Positions 61,173 through 64,000 of a stretch of DNA of 64,000 bases are shown piece after piece. Under the pieces are notes generated by a model. The model was not told the DNA's origin, made no database searches, and saw only the letters and a list, made by a program, of their open reading frames with translations. Within the stretch, counting starts at the first letter, position 1, and the number at the start of each line of letters is the position of its first letter. The translations under genes were made by a program, and so were the position numbers. This DNA is from Streptomyces spinosus (lineage in GTDB: Bacteria; Actinomycetota; Actinomycetes; Streptomycetales; Streptomycetaceae): contig NZ_JAINRC010000005.1 in NCBI RefSeq assembly GCF_020400655.1, positions 124,001 to 188,000 on the forward strand. Direction: 5' to 3'.

Positions 61173-61895
61173 TCAACCCTCCAGCAGCCAGCGGCCCCCG
61201 CCGATCAGCGAGCACAGCGACACGGCGTGGAAGAGGAACAGCCACAGGCCCGCCGGCACGTGCGTCAGCCGCGACAACTGGTCCGCGTCCGAGTCTCCCG
61301 CCCCCGACCGGGACCGCTTGGCCTGGAGCTCGAACGGCGGCCGTACCCCGCCGGCCAGCAGGAACCACACCACCGCGTACGCGAACGCGGCCTGCACCTG
61401 CGGCCCCGCCAGCCAGGACACCAGCAGGAAGGCCCCGCCCGCGAGGACCACGGTCAGCACGCCATAGGCGTTGCGGATCATCACCAGCATCGCCACCAGC
61501 AGGGCGGTGGCCACCCACAGCAGGAGGGTGATGCGCCCGGCGGCCAGCAGCGCGGCCCCGCCGAGGCCCAGCAGCGAGGGCGCCGTGTAGCCCGCCGCGG
61601 CCGTCAGGATCATGCCCAGCCCGTACGGCTTGCCCCGGCTCACGGTGAGGCCGCTGGTGTCGGAGTGCAGCCGGATGCCGGTGAGCTGCCGGCCGGTGAG
61701 CAGGGCGACCAGACCGTGACCGCCCTCGTGCGCGATGGTGATCGCGTTGCGGGATATCCGCCACACCGGGTGCGGGACGACCACGGCGAGGGCGGCGGCC
61801 AGCGTGGCCAGCACCACCCACAGGCCGGGATCGGGCTGGGTGCCGGCGAGCCGGTCCCAGAGGTCGGGCAGCGCGGTGGCGGCGAGGCTGTCCAT
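61173..61895 (-). CDS. M50B-family membrane metallopeptidase
   Basis: A 240-residue membrane protein with zinc motif HEGGH (56-60) at the end of the first hydrophobic stretch and five or six further helices. The pattern HPVWRISRNAITIAHEGGHGLVALLTGRQL is that of the M50B family found in actinobacteria. Intramembrane proteolysis is possible, with unknown substrate. It lies upstream of aroA and is divergent from the SRAP gene. Confidence 0.87.
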   Translation of the reverse strand: MDSLAATALPDLWDRLAGTQPDPGLWVVLATLAAALAVVVPHPVWRISRNAITIAHEGGHGLVALLTGRQLTGIRLHSDTSGLTVSRGKPYGLGMILTAAAGYTAPSLLGLGGAALLAAGRITLLLWVATALLVAMLVMIRNAYGVLTVVLAGGAFLLVSWLAGPQVQAAFAYAVVWFLLAGGVRPPFELQAKRSRSGAGDSDADQLSRLTHVPAGLWLFLFHAVSLCSLIGGGRWLLEG

Positions 61896-61945
61896 CGGTC
61901 GCAGTGGCTCCCTGTACTGGTACGGAGTCTGGCAGTGTGGCACGT

Positions 61946-62800
61946 ATGTGCGGACGGTATGCGGCGAGTCGTAGGCCCGAGGATCTCGCGGGCATCTTCG
62001 GGGTCGAGCTGGGGGTCCCCTCGGAGCGGGCGGAGCCGGACCCTCGGGGGAGGGAGCCCGAGGAGACCCTGGAGCCCGACTACAACGTGGCGCCGACCAA
62101 GGAGGTCTACGCCGTCCTCGACCGCCCCCTGAAAGACGCGGACTCCCCGCGTCCGGTTCGCCAGCTGCGCAGGCTGAAGTGGGGCCTGGTGCCGTCCTGG
62201 GCGAAGACCCCGGAGGGCGGCGCCCGGATGATCAACGCCCGCGCGGAGACCGTCCACGAGAAGCCCGCCTACCGGCGCGCCTTCGCCGCCCGCCGCTGCA
62301 TCCTGCCGGCCGACGGCTACTACGAGTGGGTCACCGGCGCCCAGGAGCGCGACCTGGAGGTCGAGGGCAGGAAGAAGCGGCCGCGCAAGCAGCCGTACTT
62401 CGTGCTGCCCGCCGACGGCTCGGTGTTCGCGATGGCCGGCCTGTACGAGTTCTGGCGCGACCGGACCCTGCCCGACGACCACCCGCGGGCCTGGTGGGTC
62501 ACCTGCTCGGTGATCACCACCGAGGCGGAGCAGACCCCGCTGGCCGTGGCCCCCGCCGAGGGTCCGCGCTCCCTCGCCGAGATCCACCCCCGGATGCCCC
62601 TGATGCTCACCCCGGACCGCTGGGACGCCTGGCTCGACCCCTCCCGCACGGACCCCGACGACCTGCGCGGGCTGCTGGCCCCGCCGCCGGCCGGCCTGAT
62701 GCGGGCCTACCCGGTCTCCACCGCCGTCAGCAACGTCCGCAACAACGGCCCGGAGCTGCTGAAGGAGCTGGAGGCTCCCGAAGAGGGCACACTCTTCTGA
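61946..62800 (+). CDS. SRAP-family abasic-site protein (YedK/HMCES)
   Basis: A 284-residue SRAP protein. Cys2 follows the initiator Met (MCGRYA) and is the residue that crosslinks to abasic sites in single-stranded DNA. NARAET, GYYEW and the late His in EIHPRMP complete the active site. It protects replication forks from abasic-site breakage. The ATG is fixed by the need for Cys2 and gives a family-length protein. Confidence 0.92.
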   Translation: MCGRYAASRRPEDLAGIFGVELGVPSERAEPDPRGREPEETLEPDYNVAPTKEVYAVLDRPLKDADSPRPVRQLRRLKWGLVPSWAKTPEGGARMINARAETVHEKPAYRRAFAARRCILPADGYYEWVTGAQERDLEVEGRKKRPRKQPYFVLPADGSVFAMAGLYEFWRDRTLPDDHPRAWWVTCSVITTEAEQTPLAVAPAEGPRSLAEIHPRMPLMLTPDRWDAWLDPSRTDPDDLRGLLAPPPAGLMRAYPVSTAVSNVRNNGPELLKELEAPEEGTLF

Positions 62801-62801
62801 C

Positions 62802-63485
62802 GTGACCAAGGCGACAGACGTGACAGACGTGACAGATGTGACAGACGTGACAGGCGTGACCGCACAGACCGTCGGTACGGACGCCGGGGACGCCCGGATC
62901 ACCTGGCACCCGGCGAAGAAGGCCCGGCTGGTGCTGGCCGTCGGCCACGGCGCAGGCGGCGGCATCGAGGCGCGCGACCTCCGGGCGCTCGCGGCCGCGC
63001 TGCCCGCCGGCGGCGTGACCGTCGCCCTCGTCGAGCAGCCCTGGCGGGTCGCCGGCAAGAAGATCGCGCCCGCGCCGAAGACCCTGGACGCCGGATGGCG
63101 GGGCGTGTGGCCCGCGCTCACCGGGCCGGGCCTGCCGGTGATCGCCGGGGGGCGCAGCGCCGGCGCCCGCGTCGCCTGCCGCACGGCGGCCGAGCTGGGC
63201 GCGCACGCCGTGCTCGCGCTGAGCTTCCCGCTGCACCCGCCGGGCAAGCCGGACAGGTCCCGGGCGGAGGAACTGCTGGGGGCCGGGGTGCCCACGCTGG
63301 TCGTCCAGGGCTGCAACGACCCCTTCGGGAGGCCAGCGGAGTTCCCGGAGGGTGACTTCCGGCTCGTCGAGGTGCCGCACGGCGATCACGGGTTCGCCGT
63401 TCCCAAGCGCGCGGAGATCACCCAGGAGCGGGCGCTGGAGGTCGTCACCGGCGCGGTACGGGAGTGGACCGCGTCACTCGGGTGA
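62802..63485 (+). CDS. Alpha/beta hydrolase (TEX30/KANL3-like family)
   Basis: A 227-residue protein with a serine hydrolase fold: GHGAGGG oxyanion region, nucleophile in GGRSAGAR, acid near VVQGCNDPFG and His in PHGDHGF. The N-terminus carries a run of Thr-Asp-Val repeats from a 9-bp DNA repeat; any of several GTG codons in it could be the true start. It follows the SRAP gene by 1 nt, so the two are probably co-transcribed. Confidence 0.85.
   Translation: MTKATDVTDVTDVTDVTGVTAQTVGTDAGDARITWHPAKKARLVLAVGHGAGGGIEARDLRALAAALPAGGVTVALVEQPWRVAGKKIAPAPKTLDAGWRGVWPALTGPGLPVIAGGRSAGARVACRTAAELGAHAVLALSFPLHPPGKPDRSRAEELLGAGVPTLVVQGCNDPFGRPAEFPEGDFRLVEVPHGDHGFAVPKRAEITQERALEVVTGAVREWTASLG
62805..62860 (+). 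repeat. 9-bp tandem repeat (GTGACAGAC) at hydrolase 5' end
   Basis: About five copies of GTGACAGAC, each with a GTG in frame, encode TDVTDVTDVTDVTGV. Copy number changes would alter the N-terminus by 3 residues without breaking the frame. Confidence 0.85.
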
Positions 63486-63489
63486 CCCG

Positions 63490-63515
63490 GGAATGTTGTG
63501 CGGTGGGCCGCTGTT
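63490..63515 (+). promoter_or_regulatory. Sigma-R autoregulatory promoter (sigRp2)
   Basis: GGAAT (63490-63494), exactly 18 bp and GTT (63513-63515) match the sigma-R consensus. Transcription near 63521 would include the upstream ATG for the lengthened isoform. This is the known autoregulated sigR promoter arrangement. Confidence 0.9.
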
Positions 63516-63575
63516 GAGCCGATCGGAAGTGCCGACGGCTTCGGCACCGACGTCGCAGGAGAGGAAGTCCGCCGC

Positions 63576-64000
63576 ATGGTTTCGACCATCTGCCCGGCCC
63601 GCAGCAGCCGCACTGACCTGGACTGGTCGGTGCTGCACGCGGCCAAGACCGCTCCTGCTCGAGCGGCGGCAGGCACGGGTCGTGTTCTATCCTCCGAATC
63701 GAGTGGGACCGGTTTCGGTCCTATCCGGGATCTTGAGGAGGTGGGTCCGGTCACCGGTACCGACGCAGGGACCGACAACGGCCAGGCGGAGCTGCCCGAG
63801 GGCCAGGGCGTCAGCGCGGACGCGTCCGATGAGTCGACCGCGGAGCGCAGCGCGCGCTTCGAGCGGGACGCGCTCGAATTCCTCGACCAGATGTACTCGG
63901 CCGCGCTGCGCATGACGCGCAACCCGGCCGACGCCGAGGACCTGGTGCAGGAGACGTACGCCAAGGCGTACGCGTCCTTCCACCAGTTCCGCGAGGGCAC
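63576..64000 (+). CDS. sigR: Sigma factor SigR, with 55-residue extended isoform (3' end outside window)
   Basis: An ECF sigma factor of the thiol-oxidative stress response, cut by the window end. The ATG chosen opens the long isoform (begins [18 protein letters not shown]; ribosome binding site GCAGGAGAGGAAG). Exactly 55 codons later a GTG at 63741 behind GAGGAG begins the short form ([13 protein letters not shown]). Sigma region 2 follows ([34 protein letters not shown]). Known: the long form is made from the sigma-R-dependent transcript and is rapidly degraded, giving negative feedback; the short stable form comes from a second promoter. The anti-sigma factor rsrA should lie just beyond the window. 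Confidence 0.95.

Overview
The window is a 64 kb piece of a Streptomyces (or very close actinomycete) chromosome. The evidence is the very high G+C, third positions that are almost all G or C, frequent GTG starts and ATGA or GTGA stop-start overlaps, a WblC/WhiB7 protein, AdnAB, a mycoredoxin and the start of sigR with its lengthened isoform. From memory of the family literature, the order moeZ - ATL protein - adnA - adnB - nudC - mycoredoxin/uvrD2 - wblC - ABC1 kinase - DUF2342 - PDZ/Lon-like protease - UPF0182 - ... - rsgA/aroA - sigR resembles the Streptomyces coelicolor SCO517x-SCO5216 region and the Mycobacterium tuberculosis Rv3193c-Rv3228/sigH region. This is core chromosome. I see no prophage, insertion sequence, CRISPR array, rRNA or secondary-metabolite cluster.

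Layout. 1-1278: 3' part of a membrane-anchored DUF3152 protein with a tandem-repeat linker. 1299-7010: a peptide-type ABC importer behind what looks like a leaderless Cys-containing leader peptide and an intrinsic terminator. 7261-12414: a tightly overlapping group (PelF-like GT4, membrane protein, 40-aa ORF, epimerase, spherulin-4 protein), probably for a surface polysaccharide. 12408-13656: moeZ behind an exact sigma-R promoter. 13752-17000: two paralogous secreted TAP-like peptidases. 17097-19988: a membrane protein combining a kinase-like domain with a flippase-like domain. 20151-27957: ATL protein and AdnAB. 28011-30519: M20 dipeptidase and NudC. 30584-34788: mycoredoxin (exact sigma-R promoter), uvrD2, then wblC with a long attenuator-type leader and its partner gene. 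34950-38668: zinc-ribbon protein, ABC1 kinase with a ThiF-like partner, YgjP-type metalloprotease. 38863-41999: TerD-AIM24 fusion plus two AIM24 proteins. 42049-48616: NUDIX, DUF2342, SDR, MoaE, small membrane protein, PDZ/Lon-like protease and PPA1309-family protein. 48769-51672: UPF0182 giant membrane protein. 51714-53948: two identical initiator tRNA genes flanking a Sel1-repeat gene. 54095-56573: Fur-family regulator divergent from catalase, and a CBS protein. 56733-63485: hisN, TetR, SMR exporter, rsgA, aroA, M50 peptidase, SRAP protein, alpha/beta hydrolase. 63490-64000: sigma-R promoter and the 5' part of sigR.

Two themes link the genes. One is thiol and oxidative stress: three exact GGAAT-N18-GTT promoters (moeZ, mycoredoxin, sigR), catalase with a Fur-type regulator, and a possible cysteine-responsive attenuator at the left end. 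The other is genome maintenance and antibiotic-stress response: AdnAB, UvrD2, ATL, SRAP and WblC. The regulatory DNA holds the most unusual material: the Cys leader peptide/terminator, the wblC leader, and a 22-bp tandem repeat that contains the mycoredoxin promoter -35 element.
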